A stretch of 64,000 bases of DNA from Spirosoma sp. 48-14. Lineage in GTDB: Bacteria > Bacteroidota > Bacteroidia > Cytophagales > Spirosomataceae. The number at the start of each line of letters is the position of its first letter. Position 1 is the first letter of the stretch. The notes under the pieces were generated by a model. That model saw only the letters and a list, made by a program, of their open reading frames with translations. It had not been told where the DNA came from and searched no databases. The DNA lies in the NCBI RefSeq assembly GCF_001898575.1, contig NZ_MKUD01000009.1, forward strand, positions 186,001-250,000, given 5' to 3'. A program made the translations under genes and the position numbers. This document shows, one piece after another, positions 10,355 through 19,547 of the stretch.

Positions 10355-11293
10355 ATGTATATACATGCAGTAAGCCATTACCTTCCAACGGAGGTAGTTG
10401 GCAATGAACACTTTACCCAGCTCAATGGCTTGTCCAGCGACTGGATTATTGAACGTACCGGAATTAAGGAGCGACGCAAAGCTGCTCCCGGTGAGAATAC
10501 CAATACCATGACCATCGAAGTCGTAAAACGGCTTCAGGAAAAAACCGACCTCTCGACCATCGATTTAATTGTAGGTGCTACTTATACACCATACGATACC
10601 ATCGTTTCACTCGCTCACGAAGCTCAGCATTATCTGGGCATTGCCGATATTCCGGTTATTTCGGTTTCCACAGCCTGTTCCTCGTTGCTCAATGCCATTG
10701 AAGTTGTTGAAGGCTACTTTGCGCTGAACAAAGCAACGCGTGCATTGGTCATTGTAGCAGAGCATAACACACTCTACTACAACGAGCAGGATACGATCTC
10801 GGGGCATTTATGGGGCGATGGTGCGGCTGCTTTATTAATTACTAAAGAGCGACAAAGCGAGGACGATTTCTCAATTAAAGCTTTATTGACAGGCGGAGCT
10901 GCCCATACGCCCAAAGCGACTACTGGTGTGATGATGCGACCTGCCGATGGCGGTGTTACGATGCCTCACGGACGCGATGTCTTTATCAATGCCTGTCAGT
11001 ATATGCCCAAAGCCAGTCTACAGGTGCTGGAGCGTTGCGGACTTACCCTCGCCGATGTCGATTATATACTGCCCCACCAGGCGAATCTGCGTATTTCCCG
11101 TAACGTGATGAATACGCTTGGCTTACCCGAAGAGAAATTAATTTCGAATATTCAGCATTATGGCAACACAGGTTGTGCTGGTTGTGCAATAGCTCTTTCC
11201 GAACAGTGGGATATGTTCAAAAAGGGCCAGCATATCGTCATCACCGTATTCGGCGGAGGTTACTCCTACGGTGCCATGCTGGTAGAAGTGTAA
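10355..11293 (+). CDS. 3-oxoacyl-ACP synthase III family protein
   Basis: A 312-residue thiolase-fold condensing enzyme of the FabH type, which joins an acyl-CoA to malonyl-ACP. All three catalytic residues are present: Cys108 in STACSS, His241 in LPHQAN and Asn271 in HYGNTG. The FabH signature TGIKER lies at 35-40. It is not beside other fatty-acid genes, so it may be a specialised KAS III rather than the housekeeping FabH. Its 146-base upstream gap has no clear -33/-7 pair. It is convergent with the DsbD-like gene across a 35-bp palindrome. Confidence 0.85.
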   Translation: MYIHAVSHYLPTEVVGNEHFTQLNGLSSDWIIERTGIKERRKAAPGENTNTMTIEVVKRLQEKTDLSTIDLIVGATYTPYDTIVSLAHEAQHYLGIADIPVISVSTACSSLLNAIEVVEGYFALNKATRALVIVAEHNTLYYNEQDTISGHLWGDGAAALLITKERQSEDDFSIKALLTGGAAHTPKATTGVMMRPADGGVTMPHGRDVFINACQYMPKASLQVLERCGLTLADVDYILPHQANLRISRNVMNTLGLPEEKLISNIQHYGNTGCAGCAIALSEQWDMFKKGQHIVITVFGGGYSYGAMLVEV

Positions 11294-11376
11294 TGTAACG
11301 TAGGCAGAAGCCCGCGAAGCTGTAGAGGTTACCTAGTTATCCTACAGCTTCGCGGGCTTCTGCCTACGTTACATTA
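11291..11376. repeat. 35-bp perfect palindrome between convergent genes (GTAACG family)
   Basis: The arms 11291-11325 and 11342-11376 are perfectly complementary over 35 bases with a 16-base centre. The left arm begins with the TAA stop of the KAS III gene and the right arm ends two bases before the stop of the opposite gene. It can end transcription in both directions. The core GTAACGTAGGCAGAAGCCCG is nearly shared with the palindrome at 49927-50000. Confidence 0.9.
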
Positions 11377-11378
11377 CA

Positions 11379-13478
11379 TTAAAACTTCGCTTTTCCCGAA
11401 TCCAGAAACGCGACAAAGTTGGCCACGTCGCGGTCATAATTCTTAGGCGGTACCAGCAACTTACCTTCGCTATTGACCAGGCAGTAATGCGGTTGCGCGT
11501 TGTTGTTGTACTTTATAATCTGTAGATCGGCGTTTTGGGAGCCAATCGTCTTCTTCACTTTCTGGTCATAAGTCGACGTGTACCACTCCGATTCAGGCAG
11601 TTCGGTCTTGTCGTCTACGTAAAGGGCCAGCATCACAAAATCATTTTGTAATCGTGACAAAACGGCCGGGTCCGACCAGACGCGCGCTTCCATTTCACGA
11701 CAGTTGACGCAACCATGCCCGGTGAAGTCGATAAAGACGGGCTTATTCACCTTTTTGGCATACGCCAAAGCCTGCTTATAGTCGAAGAACCCCTGCAAGC
11801 CGTGTGGTAGATGGAAAAGATCGGCGTATTTAACATTCTCCGTAATACCAGCCCCTGTTGGGCCACTCACCGCTGTTCGCTGCCCATGCAGATTAAAGTC
11901 CTGAGAGGTTTCTGGAGGTAAGTAACCCGAAAGCGCTTTCAAGGGCGCCCCCCACAAACCTGGAATCATATAAACTACAAATGAGAAGGTTACAATTGCT
12001 AACAGCAGTTTCTGAACGCTAATGACTTTCACTTCGCTATCGTGCGGCAGTCGAAGTTTACCAAGGAAATAAAACCCGATCAGTGAGAAAATTACAACCC
12101 AGATAGATAGGAATACTTCTCGGTCCAGCAAATGCCAATGGTAAACCTGGTCGGCTACGCTCAGGAACTTAAGCGCCAGCGCAAGCTCCAGAAAGCCCAG
12201 AACTACCTTTACGGAATTGAGCCATCCACCCGAGCGGGGTAAGTTTTTGAGCCATTGCGGAAACGCAGCAAACAACGTAAACGGCACCGCAAACGCCGAC
12301 GAAAAAGCGGCCATGCCCAGAATTGGTTTTACAACCTCACCGCCTGCCGACGCTACCAGCAGACTACCCACAATTGGGCCCGTACAGGAGAATGAAACCA
12401 GCACCAGGGTAAAGGCCATAAAGAAAACGCCCAGAATACCGCCCTGCTCCGACTTTGCATCCGACGCATTGATCAGCGAGTTCGGTAATACAATCTCAAA
12501 CAAGCCCAGAAACGAGAGGCCAAAAATGAAGAAGATGGCAAAGAATAATACATTCGGTATCCAATGCGTACTAACAAAATTAGCAAACGCCGGACCATTG
12601 AATCGGGATACCACCGTACCTACCAACACGTAAATGCCAACAATAAACACACCATAAAGCAGTGCTTTCCACTGCCCCCCCTTTTGGTTGGTAAAGAAGC
12701 TAACCGTAGCCGGAATGATGGGAAATACGCAGGGAGTCAGCAAGGCTACTAAACCCGACAGAAAAGCCGCCAACAGAAAACCACCTAACGATTCGCTGGC
12801 TGCCGATTTCGGCTCGGTCAATGAAACCTCTGCTTTGGGAGCCAGATCCGTGGTGGTCTGATCCAGTTGCTTTGACGCTTCCGCTACCATTGTCGTCGAT
12901 GCAGGGGCACTAGCCACAGCAACCGTCTCGGTCGTTGGCGTAGTAGCTACTGAGGTTGCTTTAGGTGTTTCGGCTACTGCTGTCGTTGTACTCGTGGGGC
13001 TGGCTGTGACCTGTATGCCTGTGAACGAAAAATTATCATCGCCCGGAATGCATTGGCCGTCTTTATCGGTACAGGATTGAAAACTGACTGTCCCCTCAAT
13101 AACGGGCTTTTCGGCTAAAATCTTCACCCGTTGCGAAAATTGGGCCACACCATGCATCACGTACGTATCGCCTTCAAATACTTCTTCGTACTTGGTTTCG
13201 ACCTTACTGATTGGTTTTACTTTCCCAACCAACTCATAGGTTTTGTTCGGAGTAAACTTAAACTCTGTTGGTAGAGGCCCTTCAATTTTAGGGTTTACAT
13301 CGGACGAATAAATGTGGAAGCCGTCTTTGATCGCTGCCGAGAATCGAAGCTCAACAACGTCGCCTATTTTGGCCGATGACTTCGTGGCTTTATAGCTCCA
13401 GGTGACTGGCTTAAGTAATTGAGCAAATGTTGCCAGGGGAAGCAGGAGCCCCACCACAAGCGTAAGAATAGATTTCAT
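11379..13478 (-). CDS. DsbD-type thiol:disulfide interchange protein
   Basis: A 699-residue membrane reductase that passes electrons from cytoplasmic thioredoxin to periplasmic thiols. After a signal peptide (1-20) comes an N-terminal DsbD alpha-like domain, then a Ala/Thr/Val-rich linker at about 155-220. The central CcdA-like domain of about eight helices has conserved cysteines in LTPCVFP and SFSCTGP. A C-terminal thioredoxin-like domain has CVNC at 590-593. The open frame extends to 13538, but that extension overlaps a -7 promoter box, so the ATG at 13478, which begins a normal signal peptide, is used. Confidence 0.9.
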   Translation of the reverse strand: MKSILTLVVGLLLPLATFAQLLKPVTWSYKATKSSAKIGDVVELRFSAAIKDGFHIYSSDVNPKIEGPLPTEFKFTPNKTYELVGKVKPISKVETKYEEVFEGDTYVMHGVAQFSQRVKILAEKPVIEGTVSFQSCTDKDGQCIPGDDNFSFTGIQVTASPTSTTTAVAETPKATSVATTPTTETVAVASAPASTTMVAEASKQLDQTTTDLAPKAEVSLTEPKSAASESLGGFLLAAFLSGLVALLTPCVFPIIPATVSFFTNQKGGQWKALLYGVFIVGIYVLVGTVVSRFNGPAFANFVSTHWIPNVLFFAIFFIFGLSFLGLFEIVLPNSLINASDAKSEQGGILGVFFMAFTLVLVSFSCTGPIVGSLLVASAGGEVVKPILGMAAFSSAFAVPFTLFAAFPQWLKNLPRSGGWLNSVKVVLGFLELALALKFLSVADQVYHWHLLDREVFLSIWVVIFSLIGFYFLGKLRLPHDSEVKVISVQKLLLAIVTFSFVVYMIPGLWGAPLKALSGYLPPETSQDFNLHGQRTAVSGPTGAGITENVKYADLFHLPHGLQGFFDYKQALAYAKKVNKPVFIDFTGHGCVNCREMEARVWSDPAVLSRLQNDFVMLALYVDDKTELPESEWYTSTYDQKVKKTIGSQNADLQIIKYNNNAQPHYCLVNSEGKLLVPPKNYDRDVANFVAFLDSGKAKF

Positions 13479-13523
13479 ACCACTCCGGGTAAATAATGGT
13501 TCTGTTTTAGAACAGAAATACTG

Positions 13524-13531
13524 CAAAAATA
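13524..13531 (-). promoter_or_regulatory. -7 element for DsbD-like gene
   Basis: The minus strand reads TATTTTTG, a match to TAnnTTTG, placed about 46 bases before the chosen ATG at 13478. No TTG is seen at the expected -33 spacing. Confidence 0.4.
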
Positions 13532-13548
13532 TTTCCATTAAATAAGAA

Positions 13549-13598
13549 TAGTCGTTAATCGACGGTGATTTTGCTCATTTCACCTCGACTAACGACTA
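13549..13598. repeat. 20-bp palindrome of GACTAAC units
   Basis: Arm 13549-13568 (TAGTCGTTAATCGACGGTGA) pairs with 13580-13598 with about one mismatch and one bulge. It shares the GACTAACGACTA unit with the secA leader repeat. It lies in the gap between the PhyH-like gene and the DsbD-like gene, both on the minus strand. Confidence 0.7.
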
Positions 13599-13623
13599 GT
13601 AAGTAGTCTGAATCGCTTGTACG

Positions 13624-14493
13624 TTACCGACTATAAAGTACAGGATTCAATTCATCCTGAGGCTGGCTCCCAACTGGTAAACCTGCCAGCCAAGTAATAT
13701 GATCGGCTATCTGATATTGATTTCGCGGCTGGCTAATGATCTGATCTTTATCCATATAAATCATGGTCATTACCTTACGAGGGCGATCTGACAGATTAGG
13801 ACCAGCCCGGTGAAATGTCCAGCCAGCATGGTAACTAACCTCACCCAGCTCAAAGGGTGTATCGTTCATACTGAAATTCTGGCGTTGTAGTTCGTCGGCC
13901 AGAATCGTCTCACTTTCGTCACTGATTTCAATATCACGCCCAATTTCAACGTGCTGACTTCCTTCGGCAAAGGCAAGCGGTCCCATTTCCATAGGCGTCT
14001 CCTGAAACGGAATCCAGACAGTAACCGTTTTTGGCGATGCCAACGGCCAGTAAAATTGATCGGCATGCCAGGGCGTAATACCACCCGAAGGTTCCTTATA
14101 CAAAGCCTGGTCATGATAAAGTCGTACCCCATCTACTTCCATCAGGTCTGCGGCTATTTTGGCTAATCGCTTCGAAAAAACGAACTCTTTAGCCTGTTCA
14201 TCTTCCCGCCAGAGATTCATGATTTGCAAAAACGCCCGCTCATAGGTCGTACGCTCTTCCATAGGTTTAATGAGTGTATTGAGCCGAAAAACTAAATCGG
14301 TTATGATCGTCCCATAATAGTCCAGCACAACCGGGCTTAGTACATTTTTCAGCTTTACATACCCATTTTTCCGGTAAAATTCGATGGCTTCCGGGCCAAT
14401 CGTATACGGTTCATCAAGTTGACTCAGCAAGAGAGATTTGTCTGCCAGCGCTTCCATAGGTTTAGCGAAAAATAGATTAGACTCATAAGACAA
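13624..14493 (-). CDS. Phytanoyl-CoA dioxygenase (PhyH) family protein
   Basis: A 289-residue Fe(II)/2-oxoglutarate-dependent dioxygenase of the PhyH type. The iron ligands appear in WHADQFYWPL (His-x-Asp) and in TFHRAGPN (distal His), with the downstream RPRKVMTMIY arginine in the place expected for 2-oxoglutarate binding. The substrate cannot be deduced; relatives act on acyl-CoAs, small metabolites and natural products. It follows the small lipoprotein gene on the same strand, but a terminator lies between them. Confidence 0.82.
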   Translation of the reverse strand: MSYESNLFFAKPMEALADKSLLLSQLDEPYTIGPEAIEFYRKNGYVKLKNVLSPVVLDYYGTIITDLVFRLNTLIKPMEERTTYERAFLQIMNLWREDEQAKEFVFSKRLAKIAADLMEVDGVRLYHDQALYKEPSGGITPWHADQFYWPLASPKTVTVWIPFQETPMEMGPLAFAEGSQHVEIGRDIEISDESETILADELQRQNFSMNDTPFELGEVSYHAGWTFHRAGPNLSDRPRKVMTMIYMDKDQIISQPRNQYQIADHITWLAGLPVGSQPQDELNPVLYSR

Positions 14494-14552
14494 AATAGAG
14501 CCCCGTCTACCATTCAGAAAATCCGTTTTGCTGCCTATAACCAGTCAAAACA

Positions 14553-14587
14553 AAACTTCCCGAAAGATTGGGCCTTTCGGGAAGTTT
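14553..14587 (-). terminator. Terminator after the small lipoprotein gene
   Basis: A 14-bp perfect stem (14553-14566 with 14574-14587) with a 7-base loop, followed on the minus strand by TTTTGTTTT. It sits 28 bases beyond the stop of the gene ending at 14615. Confidence 0.75.
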
Positions 14588-14614
14588 AACTCAGACATTA
14601 TCATCAATCACTAC

Positions 14615-14911
14615 TTATTGCCAATGACCTTCTACCCAAACTGGGCCACGACGGGTTTGTTGCCAATGCCCCGGCGACCAGGCCGTATACCGTCCGGGAG
14701 CTGGCCGATACGAGCCCCCTACCCAGCGGTAATCCCGCCCCCGACGTACATAGTGACCTGGAACCCAAACGTGGCGGGCCGAAGGTGGTGGAGGAATCCG
14801 TTCGACACGTGCAGCCGGAGGTCCCTGTACGGTGGTGGTAGCCGTACAGGCCGACACCAGTGCCATACACACAAAACTGACTACTGCCAATACATTTCTT
14901 TTCGTTTTCAT
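14615..14911 (-). CDS. Small lipoprotein with Y/W-x-G-H-W repeats
   Basis: A 98-residue lipoprotein. The signal peptide ends in the lipobox LVSAC with Cys22 as the lipidation site. The mature part has short tandem repeats of the kind WVPGHYV, WVGGSYR, WSPGHWQ and WVEGHWQ, typical of the YXWGXW repeat family found in many Gram-negative envelope proteins. The function is unknown. An overlapping 88-residue frame on the same strand (14604-14870) lacks these features and was not accepted. Confidence 0.78.
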   Translation of the reverse strand: MKTKRNVLAVVSFVCMALVSACTATTTVQGPPAARVERIPPPPSARHVWVPGHYVRRGRDYRWVGGSYRPAPGRYTAWSPGHWQQTRRGPVWVEGHWQ

Positions 14912-15109
14912 AGCGTTAAATACTTGAATTATATAACATTACACTACCAATGAAAACCAACTATATAGTGTTTGTACTCGTTGTTCTTTTTAATCAGATT
15001 ATAAGTTGGCTAAAAGGTTTAATCAACAACAAAACTCGTCCTTTGAATCGCCCAAGCGGTTTTGTTGGTTTTGTCAGGAAATTCTTCCTTTTTTCACCAT
15101 TTTCCGCCG

Positions 15110-15117
15110 TACCTTTG
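15110..15117 (+). promoter_or_regulatory. -7 element upstream of glyA
   Basis: TACCTTTG matches the Bacteroidota -7 box TAnnTTTG. No TTG occurs about 20 bases upstream, so only half of the promoter is recognisable. The 298-base gap from 14912 otherwise shows no gene; a short frame at 14950-15210 would overlap this promoter and was rejected. Confidence 0.5.
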
Positions 15118-15209
15118 CACTATAACTATCTGGCTGTTCGCACATTTACAACTATTGACTTTATTAGATCGAACCAGCAGATAACCAACACAATAAATCG
15201 CTCATTCTG

Positions 15210-16499
15210 ATGACAACCGCTACCACCACCCGCGATACGCAGGTGTTTGATCTGATTGCGAAAGAACAGCACCGGCAGGAATCGGGTATTGAATTGATTG
15301 CTTCTGAAAACTTTGTGTCGCCCGCCGTGATGGAAGCGGCTGGAAGCGTTCTCACCAATAAATACGCCGAAGGCTTGCCCGGTAAACGGTATTATGGCGG
15401 TTGCGAAGTAGTTGACCAGATTGAGCAAATCGCTATTGATCGGGCAAAAGAACTGTTCGGTGCTACCTGGGTAAACGTGCAGCCACACTCGGGCGCGAAC
15501 GCTAACACCGCTGTGTTTCTGGCTTGTTTGCAACCCGGCGATACCATCCTGGGTTTCAACCTTTCGCACGGTGGTCACCTTACCCACGGTTCACCCGTAA
15601 ATATTTCTGGTAAATACTTCCGGCCAACATTCTACGGTGTGGAGCAGGAAACCGGCGTCATTAACTACGACGTCGTAGAAGAAACAGCCAAGCGTGAACG
15701 TCCCAAAGTTCTGATCTGTGGTGCGTCGGCGTATAGTCGCGACTGGGATTATGCCCGCCTACGTGCCATTGCCGACGAAGTTGGCGCTTTGTTGCTGGCT
15801 GATGTTTCGCACCCTGCCGGCCTGATTGCCAAGGGATTATTAAACGATCCACTCGCTCATGCACACATCGTAACGACTACGACGCACAAAACCTTACGGG
15901 GCACACGTGGCGGCATTATTATGATGCGGAATGATTTCGAGAATCCATTTGGTATTAAAACACCGAAAGGCGAAACCCGTCTAATGTCCTCACTGCTCGA
16001 TTCAGGTGTATTCCCAGGTACGCAGGGTGGTCCACTGGAACACATTATTGCGGCCAAAGCCGTTGCTTTCGGTGAAGCGTTGAGCGACGATTTCTACGAT
16101 TATGCTGTTCAGGTAAAAGCCAATGCGCAGGCAATGGCAGCCGCTTTCCTGAGCCGAGGGTATCAAATCATTTCGGGCGGCACCGACAATCACTTGATGT
16201 TGATCGACTTACGTTCGAAAGGACTAACCGGAAAACTGGCCGAAAATACACTGATCAAAGCCGATATTACAATCAACAAAAACATGGTTCCGTTCGATGA
16301 TAAATCGCCGATGGTTACGTCGGGGATGCGCGTCGGAACGGCAGCTATGACCACACGCGGCCTGAAAGAATCGGACATGGAGCAAATTGTCGTATATATC
16401 GACAAAGTGCTGATGAACCACGATAACGATTCGGTTCTAGCTACCGTTAAAGAAGAAATCAACGAGTGGATGAAAGCATTTCCGCTCTATAAAAGTTAA
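15210..16499 (+). CDS. glyA: Serine hydroxymethyltransferase
   Basis: A cytoplasmic PLP enzyme that interconverts serine and glycine and makes 5,10-methylene-tetrahydrofolate. The PLP lysine is Lys227 in [10 protein letters not shown], and Asp198 in ADVSHPAG would contact the pyridine nitrogen. The N-terminal [11 protein letters not shown] and [13 protein letters not shown] blocks are diagnostic. At 429 residues it has the usual length for the family. It is followed by an 8-base-unit palindrome and then tatC on the same strand. Confidence 0.97.
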   Translation: MTTATTTRDTQVFDLIAKEQHRQESGIELIASENFVSPAVMEAAGSVLTNKYAEGLPGKRYYGGCEVVDQIEQIAIDRAKELFGATWVNVQPHSGANANTAVFLACLQPGDTILGFNLSHGGHLTHGSPVNISGKYFRPTFYGVEQETGVINYDVVEETAKRERPKVLICGASAYSRDWDYARLRAIADEVGALLLADVSHPAGLIAKGLLNDPLAHAHIVTTTTHKTLRGTRGGIIMMRNDFENPFGIKTPKGETRLMSSLLDSGVFPGTQGGPLEHIIAAKAVAFGEALSDDFYDYAVQVKANAQAMAAAFLSRGYQIISGGTDNHLMLIDLRSKGLTGKLAENTLIKADITINKNMVPFDDKSPMVTSGMRVGTAAMTTRGLKESDMEQIVVYIDKVLMNHDNDSVLATVKEEINEWMKAFPLYKS

Positions 16500-16501
16500 T
16501 T

Positions 16502-16586
16502 GTGAATGATTGAATGATAGAATTAGTTAATACCTGCTTATGTGTTAATTAATTCTATCATTCAATCATTCAATCATTCGCAATTA
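16502..16586. repeat. Palindrome of AATGATTG octamer units between glyA and tatC
   Basis: Arms 16505-16525 and 16550-16570 are perfectly complementary over 21 bases. The arms consist of 8-base units (AATGATTG, AATGATAG and complements), and the right arm carries one extra copy. The repeat occupies the gap from three bases after the glyA stop to six bases before the tatC start. Confidence 0.85.
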
Positions 16587-16591
16587 CAACA

Positions 16592-17449
16592 ATGCCACTC
16601 GACCAACTGACTGACGAAGAGATTGATTCTGAAGGTAAAGAGATGTCCTTTCTGGACCATCTGGAAGAACTGCGCTGGCACATTATCCGCTCGGCCGCAG
16701 CCATTCTGGTATTTACGATTACGGCCTTCATTTTCATCGACGATATTTTTGAATATGTGCTGCTGGGCCCTGCCAAAACGGACTTCTGGACGTATCGACA
16801 GATGTGCAAACTGGCTGATATTACGGGCTATGCCGATTTGTGCGTTAAAAGTCTGACGTTTAAACTACAGGCGCTGGGCTTATCGGATCAGTTTACGATG
16901 TCACTCACCTCGTCGTTTTTTGTTGGGTTAAGCTTTACCTTTCCTTATGCCTTCTGGGAACTGTGGCGCTTTATAAAACCTGGTCTTCGCCCGGTTGAGA
17001 GACGCGCTGCGCGAGGAGCCGTTTTTTATGTATCGTTACTGTTCGCTCTTGGCGTACTGTTTGGCTATTTTATCGTATCTCCGCTGGCAATCAACTTCTT
17101 AGTCAACTATACGCTATCGAGTAAGATTGAGAACAACATCGACATTACGTCCTATATCTCGGTTATTGTGACGCTGGCGTTGGGTTGCGGACTCATCTTC
17201 CAGATGCCGATTATTGCCTTTGTGCTGTCGAAAGTTGGTGTTCTGACACCTGCTTTCATGCGCGAATACCGCAAGCATGCCTGGATTGTCATTCTGGTCG
17301 TAGCGGGGGTTATTACTCCCTCGCCCGATATTTACAGTCAGGTGCTGGTTGCCTTACCGCTTGCCCTTCTTTATGAGATAAGTATTGTGGTTTCGGGAAG
17401 AGTCCAGCGTATGCGCGAAGAAGACCGGAAGGAGTTAATGAATTCGTAA
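16592..17449 (+). CDS. tatC: Twin-arginine translocase subunit TatC
   Basis: The receptor subunit of the Tat system, which exports folded proteins carrying an RR signal. 285 residues with about six membrane helices. The N-terminal MSFLDHLEELRWHI block is the diagnostic TatC motif, and FxxGLxPVERR in the first cytoplasmic loop matches the signal-peptide binding region. No tatA is adjacent. A likely Tat substrate is encoded at 29514. A terminator follows at 17466. Confidence 0.95.
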   Translation: MPLDQLTDEEIDSEGKEMSFLDHLEELRWHIIRSAAAILVFTITAFIFIDDIFEYVLLGPAKTDFWTYRQMCKLADITGYADLCVKSLTFKLQALGLSDQFTMSLTSSFFVGLSFTFPYAFWELWRFIKPGLRPVERRAARGAVFYVSLLFALGVLFGYFIVSPLAINFLVNYTLSSKIENNIDITSYISVIVTLALGCGLIFQMPIIAFVLSKVGVLTPAFMREYRKHAWIVILVVAGVITPSPDIYSQVLVALPLALLYEISIVVSGRVQRMREEDRKELMNS

Positions 17450-17465
17450 ATAAAGCGCCTTAACC

Positions 17466-17493
17466 AAAAGCCCTTTCTGCGGAGAGGGCTTTT
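17466..17493 (+). terminator. Terminator after tatC
   Basis: The stem AAAAGCCCT / AGGGCTTTT, extended inwards by imperfect pairs, is followed by a T-rich tract. It begins 16 bases after the tatC stop. Confidence 0.75.
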
Positions 17494-17524
17494 TTGCTTT
17501 GCCAACCTACCAGAAGAATAAACT

Positions 17525-17746
17525 ATGCCCCAATACGATTTCCGGAAATATCATTACCGCTCTATCAACGCGGCCACTGATGCCGAACGAGCGGCCATCA
17601 ATCAGGAATTGAAAGAGTTGTATGCGTCTTTACCTGAAGATGAAAAAGAAGATTTTAATCGACAATTACAGACTTTCCTGGCTAAAGAAATGGGCCGATT
17701 GAAAACCGATTACGAGTCCGTCAAAGGAAGCCTGGGCGATAATTGA
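17525..17746 (+). CDS. Small charged protein of unknown function
   Basis: A 73-residue soluble protein, rich in Glu, Lys and Asp and predicted to be mostly helical, with no signal peptide, membrane segment or Cys. It is preceded by the tatC terminator, so it likely has its own promoter. I do not recognise the family. Codon use is like its neighbours and the frame has a normal ATG start, which favours a real gene. Confidence 0.6.
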   Translation: MPQYDFRKYHYRSINAATDAERAAINQELKELYASLPEDEKEDFNRQLQTFLAKEMGRLKTDYESVKGSLGDN

Positions 17747-17773
17747 TAGATATAGCTGTCCAGAATACAGCTA

Positions 17774-19120
17774 TCAAATCATACCCCTTGCCTTCAGTTC
17801 CAGGTACTTATTGACCGTGTTAGCTGTCAGGTTTTGCGGAGCGGTCAGAATCGTCTGAATACCATATTGGCTAAGCTCTTTTACGATCTGACGTTTCTCA
17901 AAGGCAAACTTTTCGCCAATGGTTTTGAGGTAAATATCTTCCGTATCCGCAGCCGATTCGGTAAGTAAAGCGCGTAGCTCGGTGTTTTCAAAGAAGATGA
18001 CCAGCAACAGATGATCTTTAGCCAACCGACGCAGGTAGGGCAATTGCCGATGCATGCCACTTACGGTCTCAAAGTTGGTAAATAGCAGCAACAGACTCCG
18101 CTGGCGAATGTGCGTCCGAACACTTGCATATAGGTTTTCGTAATCGGTTTCCAGAAAGCGGGTCTTCTGCCGATACAGTAATTCCAGAATTTTCAGCATC
18201 TGTCCCGACCGACGGTCAGCAGGCAAAAGCTGGCCGATATGGTCGGAAAACGTCAGAATACCAGCTCGATCCTGCTTCATAAGGGCGATATTGCTCAATA
18301 CCAGGCTGGCATTGATCGCATAGTCGAGTAGTGTTAACCCGTCAAACGGCGACTGCATCACCCGACCTTTATCAATCAGGCAATAAATCGGCTGCGACCG
18401 CTCATCCTGAAAAGCATTGATCATCAGCGATGTGCCTTGGGAGTCACTCCGACGAGAGGTAGCTTTCCAGTTGATGGTCCGCACATCGTCGCCGGTTGTA
18501 TAAGGACGTACCTGTTCAAACTCCATGCTGTGGCCAATTCGTCGGATTCGCTTCACGCCCACTTCGGTCAGGCGATTGGTAGCGGCCAGGAGTTCATACT
18601 GCCGCATCTGCAAAAACGACGGATACACGGCGACCATTCTACCCTGTTCAAACTGATACCGCCGTTTCAATAAACCCAGTGGCGACATTACAAACACATT
18701 GACGGCTCCAAAACTATACTCGCCCCGACGGGTGGGGCGGAGTTCGTAACGAATCGCCTGCGTCTCGCGTGGGTTCAATCGAGCCATAAACAACACATCA
18801 CGTCGTTGGAACTGGAACGGAATTTCATCGATCACCTCTACATCCGCCCGGAATGTATAGCGATTTTCGAGGTAAATCGTCAACGGATTCTCATCGCCAT
18901 TTGATAAACGGTCGGGCAGTTCACGGCGGGCAAAAAAGGCCGCTTTCTGCCGAAACAACAGCCCTGCATCGATTGCTATTAATAAGATAAAGACAGCAAA
19001 AACGACCTGCATCAATGGAAACAGAATTGGAAACGCGTAAGCCGCTACAAACAATAAAACAATCGCAATCAAGCTAAACCACAAGCGGTTGGCGATAAAC
19101 AGGGCGCGGATGGATTTCAT
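17774..19120 (-). CDS. DUF58 domain protein of the MoxR cluster
   Basis: A 448-residue membrane-anchored protein with two N-terminal membrane helices (about 13-30 and 32-52). The DUF58 signature is RPYTTGDDVRTINWKATSR at about 206-224, followed by a von Willebrand A-like fold (PIYCLIDKGRVM). DUF58 proteins are regular partners of MoxR AAA+ ATPases, which are thought to act as metal-insertion or maturation chaperones. It is the last gene of the minus-strand cluster 17774-26489. Its ATG overlaps the remnant TGA of a decayed DUF1016 gene. Confidence 0.88.
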   Translation of the reverse strand: MKSIRALFIANRLWFSLIAIVLLFVAAYAFPILFPLMQVVFAVFILLIAIDAGLLFRQKAAFFARRELPDRLSNGDENPLTIYLENRYTFRADVEVIDEIPFQFQRRDVLFMARLNPRETQAIRYELRPTRRGEYSFGAVNVFVMSPLGLLKRRYQFEQGRMVAVYPSFLQMRQYELLAATNRLTEVGVKRIRRIGHSMEFEQVRPYTTGDDVRTINWKATSRRSDSQGTSLMINAFQDERSQPIYCLIDKGRVMQSPFDGLTLLDYAINASLVLSNIALMKQDRAGILTFSDHIGQLLPADRRSGQMLKILELLYRQKTRFLETDYENLYASVRTHIRQRSLLLLFTNFETVSGMHRQLPYLRRLAKDHLLLVIFFENTELRALLTESAADTEDIYLKTIGEKFAFEKRQIVKELSQYGIQTILTAPQNLTANTVNKYLELKARGMI

Positions 19121-19541
19121 TTTATTCGGCGGTTTTGTTGCAGTAACTGTTTATCACGTTCTATTTCGGCCATTAATTTCTCTACGGTAGATAAAACAGT
19201 TTGTATTTCGAGGCAAACAACTGTTGGGTTCCATTCAGAACATGACTCCAACTTAATTCGTCATACACTGCGTGACGAATTGGAAAAGCCTGATAAACAA
19301 GCCGCGTGTATTTTAGATTCGTCTCCGTAAATCCCTTTCCAAAACCCTGAGTCAGCCATTCGGCGAGGTACTTAAGCAGGCAACTTCCGTATTCGGCCTG
19401 ACTGTTGCCCCTTTGTTCTTCTTCAACAATGAGCTGGCCAATGTGCCAATATGCTTCAACCATACCGACATTAACGACACGATACGCTTTCTGGCAGCCC
19501 TCTTCCAGAACGGTTTTTATTTGCTCGTAAAACGTAGTCAT
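19117..19541 (-). pseudogene. Decayed DUF1016 (YhcG-like) nuclease gene, internally deleted
   Basis: The first 95 or so residues are a good DUF1016 N-terminal domain (EAYWHIGQLIVEEEQRG, LAEWLTQGFGKGF, ELSWSH). Then the sequence jumps to the block LFASKYKL, normally found near the extreme C-terminus, and stops at 19182. After a frameshift the original tail can still be read (TVEKLMAEIERDKQLL) to a TGA at 19117 that overlaps the ATG of the DUF58 gene. The PD-(D/E)XK nuclease domain between them is absent. Intact members have about 330-380 residues. I infer an internal deletion of roughly 200 codons plus a small frameshift. A 119-residue product could still be made, but not a nuclease. Confidence 0.75.
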
Positions 19542-19547
19542 AAAAAG

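Noticed and set aside
14604..14870. 88-residue frame overlapping the small lipoprotein gene
   Set aside because: The frame at 14615-14911 has a lipobox and Y/W repeats; the overlapping frame has neither.
14950..15210. 86-residue open frame upstream of glyA
   Set aside because: It contains a TAnnTTTG promoter box for glyA, ends exactly at the glyA start, and shows no protein-like pattern beyond a hydrophobic first 15 residues.
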